Below, piece by piece: positions 52,061-61,600 of a stretch of 64,000 nt of DNA; the first letter of the stretch is position 1, and every line of letters begins with the position of its first letter. The DNA comes from Sphingopyxis lindanitolerans (lineage in GTDB: Bacteria > Pseudomonadota > Alphaproteobacteria > Sphingomonadales > Sphingomonadaceae): assembly GCF_002993885.1 (NCBI RefSeq), contig NZ_PHFW01000004.1:62001-126000 (forward strand), written 5' to 3'. The notes beneath the pieces are model-generated. The model saw only the letters and a list, made by a program, of their open reading frames with translations. It was not told the origin of the DNA and did not search any database. Both the position numbers and the translations under genes were made by a program.

Positions 52061-52765
52061 CTATGAGTCCACTTCCAGCAGCGCGGCGAGGATCGCAATT
52101 CGCTCGCCCGCAGGCAGCTCGCTAAACATGCGTTTCCAACGTGCCGCCTTGCGCTTGATCCTCTGGCGATCGGTGAAATCCACCCCGGCATGTGTGGCCC
52201 AATGCGCCGCGTCGGGCGCATAGTTCATCCATAGACATTCGGTGCGCGGCCCGCCTCGCGTCATGGCCTGATAGGACAGGACGCGCCAGCGCGGCGCGGG
52301 CAGCAGCTCGCTATACAGGGACGAGGGATAGCCTGAAATCATCACCGAGGCGGGCAGCGCATCGAGGACGGCCAGCAGTTCCCTATGGTCCGCTTCCGTA
52401 TAGTCATAGCGGTAGCGCGTGCCCGGATGGGAGCGCGTGGCGAGGACATAGGGCGGATCAGCATAGATCAGCACGCGCCCAGCGGCCGAAAAGTCGAAAT
52501 CGCGCAGGAAGGCGAGGCAATCGACGTTGTAGGTTTCGACGGCCGCGCCATCGAACGCGCTCGATTCCTCTGCCGCGATCGAGCCGAAGCACTCAAAGGT
52601 AGCCGGATCAATTTCGAGGCCGATCGAGCGGGCAGCGGGAGGCTTGCGCCGGAGGACGATGCCGGAGCCTAGATGCGTCTCAATGTAGGTATCGTGCGGC
52701 GGCATATTGGCAATCACAGCCTGATATGCGCCCGAAACCTGTTTCGAGCCGAGATAGCCGGTCAT
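52061..52765 (-). CDS. D12-class adenine-N6 DNA methyltransferase
   Basis: Dam-like methylase of about 234 residues. The AdoMet-binding motif is at THLGSGIVLRRKPPA, and GLEIDPATFECF follows. The catalytic DPPY is in VLIYADPPYVLATRS. No restriction partner is next to it, so it is probably an orphan methylase protecting the plasmid or modulating expression. The target specificity cannot be read by eye. ATG near 52765 begins MTGYLGSKQVSGAYQ, the usual start of this class. Confidence 0.85.
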   Translation of the reverse strand: MTGYLGSKQVSGAYQAVIANMPPHDTYIETHLGSGIVLRRKPPAARSIGLEIDPATFECFGSIAAEESSAFDGAAVETYNVDCLAFLRDFDFSAAGRVLIYADPPYVLATRSHPGTRYRYDYTEADHRELLAVLDALPASVMISGYPSSLYSELLPAPRWRVLSYQAMTRGGPRTECLWMNYAPDAAHWATHAGVDFTDRQRIKRKAARWKRMFSELPAGERIAILAALLEVDS

Positions 52766-52913
52766 GGCACCTACTGGAAAAGAAGGAGCAGGCGGGGGAA
52801 GCGTCCCCCTGCGATCGGGCCGCCCAGCGTCCCGCTCGACCCCCACAGCAAGGGGCCAGCCCCTCGCAACGCTCCCCGGCTAACACCAAACGGAAGGTTC
52901 GGGCTGGGGGCGT

Positions 52914-53990
52914 TCATCTGGAACGCCGGGGCGACGGCGGCTTAGGCAGGCCGTGGCCGATTTCGTTGGATTTGGTTTTGCCGTCGCCTTCGCTCTGGCC
53001 TGTCTTGAGGGCGTCGGAGAGTCCGGCGAGCGAGCTTCCCCGCGCCGCGTTCAGGAGAGACGTTCGGCCACTTTCCGGCGTAGCTTTTCGTCCGTCGCCA
53101 TGTGCGAGGCTCCCACCAACATCAGGGCCTCCAATCGCGTAAAGTTGCCCGTGGGGAGACTGTCCTTTGAATTGGAGGGCGCAATCGGCGCTGACGCGGC
53201 CGAGCTGGTTGAGCCGGTCGAACTCTCTTTCAAGCCTTTCTTGGACAGGTCCATTTTCCAATTCCTTCTGCCAGATATTTACACCGTCCATGCCTTCTAG
53301 GCGATGAACATTCGCACGATCGCGCACGTCATGGACCGCAACCGAAATCTGATCGCCAAAGCGACCTAGAAGGGCCTCTAGGCCGTCAGGCGTGCCTTCC
53401 TGAATACGCACCATCACGGCCGCGCTCGCGCCCCTGCCTAGCTCCTCAAAGCGTTGGAACGTGTGCGCAAGCGCCTCCTCTGGCCGAGGCAGCACCGCTA
53501 TTACCCCGACTCTGCATCCGGCGCTCAATGCCTGTTCGACCTTGGCGATGCTCGCTTGCGGATCGACAAGCTGGCCCTCAAAGATCGCGCGCACGTCACG
53601 GCCGAGCCGGTTTCCTTCATGCAGCGCCGCATACTGGATTTCAGAGGTTTTCCCGGCCCCCGGCATCCCGGTTACGAACAGCACCAGGTTGCGGGCCGGA
53701 TCGGAGCTATCGGCTACTACGCGCCGGTATTGTTCGGCCGCCAGAACGGCCGCGGCATTGTGGACGGGCGCGTTGTATCGGCCGCGGGCCTCTCTTGAGG
53801 CGGTATATTCGGGAAGCAGCTCCTTCATGGCGTCCGCACAGACGTAGCGCCCTCCGAAAGTGCCGGGTCGGGCCGCATAGTCTGTCAGGAACCGTTCGGG
53901 CGCAGCTTGCACGGCATCGACCACGCGCCGTTGCACGTCCGCGCGATCGGCGTCCGCGAACTCCAATACCCTGATAGGTTCCAATGCCAT
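52914..53990 (-). CDS. zeta-toxin-like P-loop kinase
   Basis: A 358-residue protein with Walker A FVTGMPGAGKTSE (106-118), an upstream helix (RYNAPVHNAAAVLAAEQYRR), and the downstream AIFEGQLVDPQASIAKVEQA like zeta toxins. Those phosphorylate UDP-N-acetylglucosamine or related substrates. The C-terminal 100 residues are polar and disordered-looking. No epsilon-type antitoxin gene is adjacent, so it may instead be a conjugation-associated zeta-like protein, as seen on other sphingomonad plasmids. Confidence 0.75.
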   Translation of the reverse strand: MALEPIRVLEFADADRADVQRRVVDAVQAAPERFLTDYAARPGTFGGRYVCADAMKELLPEYTASREARGRYNAPVHNAAAVLAAEQYRRVVADSSDPARNLVLFVTGMPGAGKTSEIQYAALHEGNRLGRDVRAIFEGQLVDPQASIAKVEQALSAGCRVGVIAVLPRPEEALAHTFQRFEELGRGASAAVMVRIQEGTPDGLEALLGRFGDQISVAVHDVRDRANVHRLEGMDGVNIWQKELENGPVQERLEREFDRLNQLGRVSADCALQFKGQSPHGQLYAIGGPDVGGSLAHGDGRKATPESGRTSLLNAARGSSLAGLSDALKTGQSEGDGKTKSNEIGHGLPKPPSPRRSR

Positions 53991-54012
53991 CCCGCTTCCT
54001 CTGTCAGATCCG

Positions 54013-54032
54013 GCATAGACGCAGGCGTCTAT
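54013..54032. repeat. perfect CATAGACGC palindrome
   Basis: CATAGACGC AG GCGTCTATG, 9-bp arms, 23 bp upstream of the zeta-like gene start. It shares its word with the cluster at 51381-51445 and so may be a site for the same regulator. Confidence 0.55.
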
Positions 54033-54077
54033 GAGAACCAGAACTATTTGTTGGAGCGTGGTCTAGCACGAATATAA

Positions 54078-54104
54078 GAAAGCCCGACACAGGGCCGGGC
54101 TTTC
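54078..54104. terminator. hairpin terminator
   Basis: GAAAGCCCG (54078-54086) and CGGGCTTTC (54096-54104) with a 9-nt loop; A-rich on one side and T-rich on the other, so it could act in both directions. Confidence 0.65.
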
Positions 54105-54294
54105 GCACTTTCGGATACAACGGCGGGTTGTGCGCGACCCGAAAGCAGAGTTGTTGCAGAACCGTATCGGGCAGGCACGGCGCTGGCAAGGCGAAGGAGC
54201 TGCGCCCGCGCGATATGCCCAGCCTTTATCGTCGGCAGGCTGTTAATCATGGTGTGCAACGGAAACTTACCATTCATCGTGCAGCGCAAGATTC

Positions 54295-54496
54295 ATGGAT
54301 AGCGATCCCGGAGAAGCGCGAAGGCTGCACGCGGTTGAGAACCGCGCAATGGCGCGCCGCATTGAGGCGGAGCGTTGGAAAGCTCTATGGGATGAGGCCC
54401 ACCCCGCAGCGACGGAGGCCCCGGCCCCGGCCCATGCAGCTCCCGACAAACCGAGCCGCTTGCGCTCGATATTAACGCTATTCCGAAGGGATGGCC
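54295..54496 (+). pseudogene. 5' part of a small gene cut by IS6100 copy 2
   Basis: A frame starting ATG 54295 (MDSDPGEARRLHAVENRAMA) with a charged helix RRIEAERWKALWDEAH, a Pro/Ala linker and LRSILTLFRRDG before IS6100 begins at 54497. The frame is in phase with the fragment at 7694-7788 if the IS6100-bounded segment is removed. Both may be halves of one gene split when the backbone was opened. Confidence 0.45.
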
Positions 54497-55376
54497 GGCT
54501 CTGTTGCAAAAATCGTGAAGCTTGAGCATGCTTGGCGGAGATTGGACGGACGGAACGATGACGGATTTCAAGTGGCGCCATTTCCAGGGTGATGTGATCC
54601 TGTGGGCGGTGCGCTGGTATTGTCGCTATCCGATCAGCTATCGCGACCTTGAGGAAATGCTGGCGGAACGCGGCATTTCGGTCGACCATACGACGATCTA
54701 TCGCTGGGTCCAGTGCTACGCCCCGGAGATGGAGAAGCGGCTGCGCTGGTTCTGGCGGCGTGGCTTTGATCCGAGCTGGCGCCTGGATGAAACCTACGTC
54801 AAGGTGCGGGGCAAGTGGACCTACCTGTACCGGGCAGTCGACAAGCGGGGCGACACGATCGATTTCTACCTGTCGCCGACCCGCAGCGCCAAGGCAGCGA
54901 AGCGGTTCCTGGGCAAGGCCCTGCGAGGCCTGAAGCACTGGGAAAAGCCTGCCACGCTCAATACCGACAAAGCGCCGAGCTATGGTGCAGCGATCACCGA
55001 ATTGAAGCGCGAAGGAAAGCTGGACCGGGAGACGGCCCACCGGCAGGTGAAGTATCTCAATAACGTGATCGAGGCCGATCACGGAAAGCTCAAGATACTG
55101 ATCAAGCCGGTGCGCGGTTTCAAATCGATCCCCACGGCCTATGCCACGATCAAGGGATTCGAAGTCATGCGAGCCCTGCGCAAAGGACAGGCTCGCCCCT
55201 GGTGCCTGCAGCCCGGCATCAGGGGCGAGGTGCGCCTTGTGGAGAGAGCTTTTGGCATTGGGCCCTCGGCGCTGACGGAGGCAATGGGCATGCTCAACCA
55301 CCATTTCGCAGCAGCCGCCTGATCGGCGCAGAGCGACAGCCTACCTCTGACTGCCGCCAATCTTTGCAACAGAGCC
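54497..55376 (+). mobile_element. IS6100 copy 2
   Basis: 880 bp, perfect 14-bp inverted repeats. Flanks GGATGGCC and AAAAATGT show no target duplication. Same orientation as copies 1 and 3. It differs from them at one position I noticed (A instead of C at 55283, silent in the transposase). Confidence 0.97.
54558..55322 (+). CDS. tnpA: IS6100 transposase
   Basis: 254-residue IS6-family DDE transposase with the same protein sequence as copies 1 and 3 (Asp77, Asp137, Glu172). One silent base difference. Confidence 0.95.
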   Translation: MTDFKWRHFQGDVILWAVRWYCRYPISYRDLEEMLAERGISVDHTTIYRWVQCYAPEMEKRLRWFWRRGFDPSWRLDETYVKVRGKWTYLYRAVDKRGDTIDFYLSPTRSAKAAKRFLGKALRGLKHWEKPATLNTDKAPSYGAAITELKREGKLDRETAHRQVKYLNNVIEADHGKLKILIKPVRGFKSIPTAYATIKGFEVMRALRKGQARPWCLQPGIRGEVRLVERAFGIGPSALTEAMGMLNHHFAAAA

Positions 55377-55481
55377 AAAAATGTCGTCGCTCATGTCGGT
55401 CTCTCCTATTGTCCTGCGCGGGTGATCGGCGTCGCCGCGTCTGTGGTTTGTTCGGATCTTAGAAAATGAGCCGGTTCCGGA

Positions 55482-56372
55482 TTATGCTGGGCGCAATCGC
55501 CGGACAAACGCCGCAATCGCCGCGCCAATCTCGTCCGGACTGTCCTCCTGGATGAAATGGGCGCCTGCGACCGTGATTTCGGTCTGGTTTGGCCATGTGC
55601 GGCAGAAGTCGCGCATTCGGCCCGTGGTCAGGGCTCCCGGCTCGGCGTTGATGAAGAGTTTCGGAATCGGGCTTTCGCTGAGCCAGCCGGCATAGTCCCG
55701 GGCGATCGCGACCACGTCGGCCGGGGTGCCTGCGATCGGGATTTGGCGAGGCCAAGACAGGGTCGGTCGACGGGCTTCGCCGGCGGCGAGGAAGGGCTCG
55801 CGATAGGCGGCCATCTCCGCTTCGCTTAAGGGGCGCAGGATCAATCCGGGGAGAACTTGTTCGACAAAAACATTGTCCTGCAACACCAATTCTTCGCCCG
55901 CCTGCGAGCGAAAGGCCTGAAACAGATCGCGATCCTGTTCGGGAAAATCCGCCCATTCGATCGGCATGGCGATCGCTTCCATATAGGCAATCCCCTGTAC
56001 ACGCTCGCGGTGGCGGCGGGCCCAGTCGAAGCCGAGGGCGGACCCCCAGTCATGCACGACCAGAACAACCCTGTCCCCGAGATCGAGCGCCTCCCACAGC
56101 GCGTCGAGATAGTCACGATGCTCGGCATAGGCATAACGCTCGGGCCCCGACGGATCGAGCTTGTCCGAATCGCCCATGCCGATCAGGTCACAGGCGATCA
56201 GCCGTCCCAGCCCGGCGCAATGCGGCATGATATTGCGCCACAGATAGGACGACGTCGGATTGCCGTGCTGGAAGAGGATCGGATCGCCGGTCCCTTCATC
56301 GATATAGGCCATGCGCCGGCCCTTGATCTCAATGAATTTCTTCTCGCCAAATGGCTTTGCGCCGAGGCTCAT
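55482..56372 (-). CDS. linB: haloalkane dehalogenase LinB
   Basis: Hydrolytic dehalogenase of 296 residues that removes chlorine from 1,4-TCDN intermediates of gamma-HCH and attacks beta-HCH. The alpha/beta-hydrolase triad is visible: nucleophile Asp108 (VVHDWGS), Glu132 (MEAIAMP) and His272 (GAHFIQED), with halide-binding Asn38 (HGNPTSS) and Trp109. At the seven positions that I recall as separating LinB variants it reads Ala81, Ala112, Ile134, Ala135, Ile138, Ala247 and Met253, the strain UT26 type. ATG 56372 follows AAGGAGA. It lies between two IS6100 copies. Confidence 0.97.
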   Translation of the reverse strand: MSLGAKPFGEKKFIEIKGRRMAYIDEGTGDPILFQHGNPTSSYLWRNIMPHCAGLGRLIACDLIGMGDSDKLDPSGPERYAYAEHRDYLDALWEALDLGDRVVLVVHDWGSALGFDWARRHRERVQGIAYMEAIAMPIEWADFPEQDRDLFQAFRSQAGEELVLQDNVFVEQVLPGLILRPLSEAEMAAYREPFLAAGEARRPTLSWPRQIPIAGTPADVVAIARDYAGWLSESPIPKLFINAEPGALTTGRMRDFCRTWPNQTEITVAGAHFIQEDSPDEIGAAIAAFVRRLRPA

Positions 56373-56457
56373 CGATATTCTCCTTGAGCGATTTTCTGGT
56401 CTGCCCGGTCGGCGATGCATATCGCATGATGAATATCATGTCAATCGAGGAATCGTT

Positions 56458-56679
56458 CTAGCCATTGCCGTCGAGCGGAGAGTTGCTGCCGGAGCATCGA
56501 TGGATGACGGCGTAGGCCACGCAGGCGCCTCTCAGGCGGTAGCTTTCCTTAGCCCCGGGCGCATCCGAAAGATCGAGGAAGGTTTTGTGAGTCGGATACC
56601 AGACCGCGAGAATCTCATCGATATGTTGAGTGCCCACGGCCTGGCCAAACACGGGCGTGCACCACAGGATCCGCGCGCC
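56458..56679 (-). pseudogene. C-terminal fragment upstream of linB, DUF1330-like
   Basis: The frame emerging from IS6100 copy 3 encodes QAVGTQHIDEILAVWYPTHK then TFLDLSDAPGAKESYRLRGA and ends at 56458, 86 bp before linB and in the same direction. The YPTHKTFLDLSDAPGAKESY pattern resembles the end of DUF1330-type ferredoxin-fold proteins. Its 5' part was removed by IS6100. Confidence 0.5.
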
Positions 56680-57559
56680 GGCTCTGTTGCAAAAATCGTG
56701 AAGCTTGAGCATGCTTGGCGGAGATTGGACGGACGGAACGATGACGGATTTCAAGTGGCGCCATTTCCAGGGTGATGTGATCCTGTGGGCGGTGCGCTGG
56801 TATTGTCGCTATCCGATCAGCTATCGCGACCTTGAGGAAATGCTGGCGGAACGCGGCATTTCGGTCGACCATACGACGATCTATCGCTGGGTCCAGTGCT
56901 ACGCCCCGGAGATGGAGAAGCGGCTGCGCTGGTTCTGGCGGCGTGGCTTTGATCCGAGCTGGCGCCTGGATGAAACCTACGTCAAGGTGCGGGGCAAGTG
57001 GACCTACCTGTACCGGGCAGTCGACAAGCGGGGCGACACGATCGATTTCTACCTGTCGCCGACCCGCAGCGCCAAGGCAGCGAAGCGGTTCCTGGGCAAG
57101 GCCCTGCGAGGCCTGAAGCACTGGGAAAAGCCTGCCACGCTCAATACCGACAAAGCGCCGAGCTATGGTGCAGCGATCACCGAATTGAAGCGCGAAGGAA
57201 AGCTGGACCGGGAGACGGCCCACCGGCAGGTGAAGTATCTCAATAACGTGATCGAGGCCGATCACGGAAAGCTCAAGATACTGATCAAGCCGGTGCGCGG
57301 TTTCAAATCGATCCCCACGGCCTATGCCACGATCAAGGGATTCGAAGTCATGCGAGCCCTGCGCAAAGGACAGGCTCGCCCCTGGTGCCTGCAGCCCGGC
57401 ATCAGGGGCGAGGTGCGCCTTGTGGAGAGAGCTTTTGGCATTGGGCCCTCGGCGCTGACGGAGGCCATGGGCATGCTCAACCACCATTTCGCAGCAGCCG
57501 CCTGATCGGCGCAGAGCGACAGCCTACCTCTGACTGCCGCCAATCTTTGCAACAGAGCC
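56680..57559 (+). mobile_element. IS6100 copy 3
   Basis: 880 bp with perfect 14-bp inverted repeats. Flanks CGCGCGCC and GATCGACC show no duplication. With copy 2 it brackets linB as a 3.06-kb composite unit (54497-57559). Confidence 0.97.
56741..57505 (+). CDS. tnpA: IS6100 transposase
   Basis: 254-residue IS6-family DDE transposase, identical in protein sequence to the other two copies. Confidence 0.95.
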   Translation: MTDFKWRHFQGDVILWAVRWYCRYPISYRDLEEMLAERGISVDHTTIYRWVQCYAPEMEKRLRWFWRRGFDPSWRLDETYVKVRGKWTYLYRAVDKRGDTIDFYLSPTRSAKAAKRFLGKALRGLKHWEKPATLNTDKAPSYGAAITELKREGKLDRETAHRQVKYLNNVIEADHGKLKILIKPVRGFKSIPTAYATIKGFEVMRALRKGQARPWCLQPGIRGEVRLVERAFGIGPSALTEAMGMLNHHFAAAA

Positions 57560-57914
57560 GATCGACCGATTGCCGATCATCGGTTGACGATACGCGCATG
57601 TAGCCAACGAGCATGACGGAAAACCCCCAAAACCATGTTGTCGGACACATTTACAATCCGACAGTGTTTTTCGGACATTATGCGGGATCAGAGAGGCCGC
57701 GCAATAGCGTGCGCGGCGGAGATCGTCAGGAGTTGCGCCACGGCATGACGGGATTCAGGTGAAATCCGTGATTCGCCCCTAGCCCCTATAGGCCGATAGG
57801 GCACGCCGATACGCCCCTCGGCAGTGCCGCGCCGGCGTAGGGTGGCGGCGATATGGCGCTCGGCCGCTACGCGATCGGCGAAGGCATGACGCTGAGCTTG
57901 GCCGCGCGCGCCGA
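57560..57914. other. non-coding junction after IS6100 copy 3
   Basis: 355 bp without a convincing gene. It contains a dyad TGTCGGA (57639-57645)/TCCGACA (57657-57663) followed by TCGGACAT (57671-57678). This grouping is reminiscent of recombination (res/attachment) sites, but no matching recombinase is adjacent. GC-rich and featureless otherwise. Confidence 0.45.
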
Positions 57915-58637
57915 TCAGCGGTCATTGTTCGCCGGCTTGACCTCGATCGTGCAGCGCACCGTCTTTTTCGCCTTGGCGGCAGCCGCGCCGCACGCTTCGA
58001 TCGTCTCGCGATTGTCCCGCGCCAGATTGGCGGCCGCGACGATCCCCTCCCAGCTCGCCGGCGATGCGCGCTGCATCAGATGCGTGCCGGCATCCCATAG
58101 CGTCGGTTCGGCAAGCGCCCGCGTCGCCATGCGCTCCGGCAACTGCCAGCTATCGGGCATGGCGCGCGCGATCAGGCCGGCGAGAAGCGCATAGAGCAAT
58201 ATCCCCAGCACCACGCCGCCCAACCCGATCCAAAACAGCCACCGATCCTGTTGCCAGCGCGCGCGCGTCGTTCCGATCAGCCCCCGCAATTCCCGCGCCG
58301 CCTCGCTCATGTCCGATCGCGTGCTGTTCACCAGGTTGTGCAGCTCGCCCGTCGCACTCGCCACCGAAGCGTTTACACGCTCTCCCATCGTCTCCGGGGT
58401 GAGTTTCATCGCGGGGCTTTTCGCGATCACATCGACCCGCTGGGTGAGCGCCAGCAATATCTTCTCGGTGTTGGCGAGCGTCGGCTGATAATCGGGAATC
58501 TCGATGGACTCGCGCGCGCGGGCTAACCCCTCGACCGCAAGGCGCACCAGCGCCACCTCGCCGCGCAACTGCTCGAACGCCGCCTGCGGATCGTCGCCGG
58601 CCCTGCCGTTGTTGCGATAATTATCCTCGTCCATCAT
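57915..58637 (-). CDS. DUF6118-like membrane-associated protein next to traA
   Basis: A 240-residue protein. The N-terminal 130 residues are helical (FEQLRGEVALVRLAVEGLAR, IEIPDYQPTLANTEKILLAL, LTPETMGERVNASVASATGE). One membrane span follows (WLFWIGLGGVVLGILLYALLAG), then a C-terminal periplasmic-like part with two cysteines. Such proteins sit beside traA on many alphaproteobacterial plasmids; the function is unknown. It lies seven bases after traA in the same direction. Confidence 0.72.
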   Translation of the reverse strand: MMDEDNYRNNGRAGDDPQAAFEQLRGEVALVRLAVEGLARARESIEIPDYQPTLANTEKILLALTQRVDVIAKSPAMKLTPETMGERVNASVASATGELHNLVNSTRSDMSEAARELRGLIGTTRARWQQDRWLFWIGLGGVVLGILLYALLAGLIARAMPDSWQLPERMATRALAEPTLWDAGTHLMQRASPASWEGIVAAANLARDNRETIEACGAAAAKAKKTVRCTIEVKPANNDR

Positions 58638-58644
58638 CCTCTCC

Positions 58645-61600
58645 TTACCGGCTCATTCCGCGCCCCATGCCTATCCCTAAATCCCGCGCCAGCTCGCGGC
58701 CAAGGTCGCCGCTGTTCATGCCGCGCCCCCGGCCCATGCCGATCTCAAGCCCCAGCTCGCGGGTGCGATTACGCAGGACCAATTCCACCTGGGGATCGCG
58801 CTCAAGGCTTTTCGCCATGCCCGCCATTTCCTTGCCCGTGCGCTCCCGGCCCGCCATGTCGCCGGCGCGATAGAGGCGGTCGCGCTCCTGTTTGAGGCCC
58901 TGCCAGCGTTCCACGAACCGATCGGCGCGCAAGTTCGGATCGGCCCGCACGCGCGCCTCCTGGGCCATCGCCTCGATCATCGGGCCGCTGCGCCCCGCCG
59001 CCGCCTCGCGCAGCAAGGCGGGATCGCGCTGCATCGCCGATGCGAGGTCACGCGAGGCTCCCGGCCTGATCTGGTCCAGCGCCTGTGTCGTGCGCTCGAG
59101 CGCGACCTTTTGATGCTCAAGGACCGGAGCGCCCGACGCCCGCGCCTGCAACACCGCCTCGGCCGAACGCGAGGCCCGCTCGACCGCGCGGGCATAGTCG
59201 CGGCCCTGGCCGCGATCGGCAGGGACCGGCGCGCGCTCCGCGCCCTTCAGCGGCGCGGCCGACAGCTTCAGCCCGTCGAACATGCCGCGCTTGGGGGCCG
59301 CCTTCTCGCGCTCGCCTGCCGGCGTCGATTCCGGCGCTGGGCGCTGCGGGGCAGGCCGGAAGCCGTCGAACATGCCTCGCCGCGGTTGCCGCTCGGCCGC
59401 GGCTTGTCCCGCGCCAGCGCCGCGGTCGCCGGCATCGCGAACCGTGCGTGGATCTTCGCCCATCTGGCGCATGGTTCCCGCGCGCGGGCCAAGGATCTCC
59501 ACCGGCGAGCGTTCCGCCCGTTCCGGCAATCGGATCTCGCCCGACAATCCGCGCCGGTCGGCGAAAGCACGAATCTCCGCATCCCGGTCGCGGCCATAGT
59601 CGGACGCCATATCCTTCGCCCGCTCGCGCGACAGCGTGCGGACAAGCCGGCGATCGTCGCCGAAGTCGTCGCGGCCGTAATGGAGCTGCACCCCGTCGCG
59701 GTGCCGCGACAACGCCACATAGGCCGAATGGCGGTCCATGCCGGGGGTCGCCAGCACATGCGCGCGATCGACCGTCACGCCCTGCGATTTATGGATGGTG
59801 GCGGCATAGCCGTGATCGACATGGGCATAATCTTTCAGGTCAAACGCGACCGATCGGCCATCGTCCAGCTTCACCGCCATGCGCTCCGGCGATACCTGCT
59901 CGACCTTCCCCAGCGTGCCGTTCCTCACCCCTAGCCCGCGCTCGTTTTTCAGGAACATGATGCGGTCGCCGGTCGCGAAGTCCCGCGCGCCGCGCTCGGC
60001 CGACACGCGCACGTCCGGCCCCAGCTCGCCGGCGTCGCGCAGCCGATCGCGCGCGGCCAGGTTCAAATCGCGCACCTCGGCATTGGTATGGGTGAGGATG
60101 ATCCGCGACTGATCCGGCGCGGCGATGCGCTCGGCATCCCAGCGGTCCACAAGATCGGCGCGGGCCAGCTCACGCGTCTCGGCCGCCTGCACCATGCCAT
60201 GCGCCTCATAGGCATGGATCGCCTCGCCTGCCCGGCCCGTCGCCAGCGCCTTGGTCGCGTCGCGCTGCCAGTCCTCGCACTGCCGGCGTATCTCGGTGAT
60301 CTCGGCCCAACCGTGGCGCTCGGTCACGGCCCGGAACGCCGCCCCGGCCTCGATCGCCTGCAACTGCTCGGGGTCGCCGACAAGAACGACCTTCGCGCCC
60401 GCCTGTTCGGCATGGGACAGCACGCACTCCATCTGGCGCGTGCCGATCATGCCGGCCTCGTCTATCACCAGCACGTCGCGCGGGCCTAGCAGTTCGCGGC
60501 CCTGCTCCCATTGATATTCCATGCTCGCGATCGTCCGCGACGCGATGGCGGACCCGCCTTCCAGATTCTCGGCCGCGATGCCCGACAAGGCCGCGCCGCG
60601 CACCTGATAGCCCTGCGCCTCCCACGCCTCGCGCGCGACCCCCAGCATCGCCGACTTGCCGCTGCCGGCATAGCCGACGACCGACGCAAGGCCCTTGTCG
60701 CCGGTGATATGCGCCAACGCCCCGCGCTGCTCGGCCGACAGGTCAAGCCCCCTGCCCTCGGCCGACGCCAGCGCGCGGGTCACATGGGCGTCGGCGACAC
60801 CATGCCCCCGGTCGATCGCCAGCCCCTCGGCCGCGCGTTCCAACCGCTGCTCGGCCGCGATCATGTCGCGCGACGTGAACCGATCCTCGCCCTTCCCGTC
60901 CCGCCCCAGCGCCACCAGCTCGGGCGAGGATCGCACCGCGCTCATCACCTGGTCGAACTGATCCTTGCCGTCGCTGTGCCGGAACGCGAACTGCGCCAGG
61001 TCGCGCCGGGTGAACGTCGCCTGTTGGCGGGCGATCGCGTCCAATGCGATTTCCGGCCTGGCGATGATCTTCTCGCCGTTCTCGCGCGCGATCCGGGCAT
61101 GGTCCTCGACCCGCTCGGCCTCAAGCCCCTGTTCGGGCATCCGCGACGCCGCCGGCCCGATCTTGTGTTGGGGTTCAAGGTCGATGCCCTGCGCCTCCAA
61201 CGTCCGGTGATCTATGCGGGCGTCTATATCCAGCTCGGCCAACCGCTCGTTGACATGATCGGCCCAGGCCACGCGCCATTCCTGCAACAGCGCCGTGCTG
61301 TTCCACTCGCGCACCTTCTGGCCGAAGCCCTCCGGGCCAACCTCGCGCATCGACAGCATGACATGCGCGTGCGGCTTGGGTTGCCCGTCCTTGCCCATGT
61401 CCCAATGTACATTCATGTCCGCGACCATGCCGCGTTCGACGAACTGCTTTTCGACAAAATCGCGGGCGAGCTGGATGCCCTGTTGCTGGTTCAGCTCGCG
61501 CGGAATCGAGAACTCCACCTCGCGCGCCAACTGCGCGTCCTTGCGCTTCTCGCCGGCCTCAACCTCGTTCCACAAGGTCGCGCGATCGTTTAAACGCTCC

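Noticed and set aside
6806..57567. 8-bp target duplications around or between IS6100 copies
   Set aside because: Flanks ACGAAAAG/CCTTTGGG, GGATGGCC/AAAAATGT and CGCGCGCC/GATCGACC match in no pairing, so no simple insertion or composite transposition event can be read.
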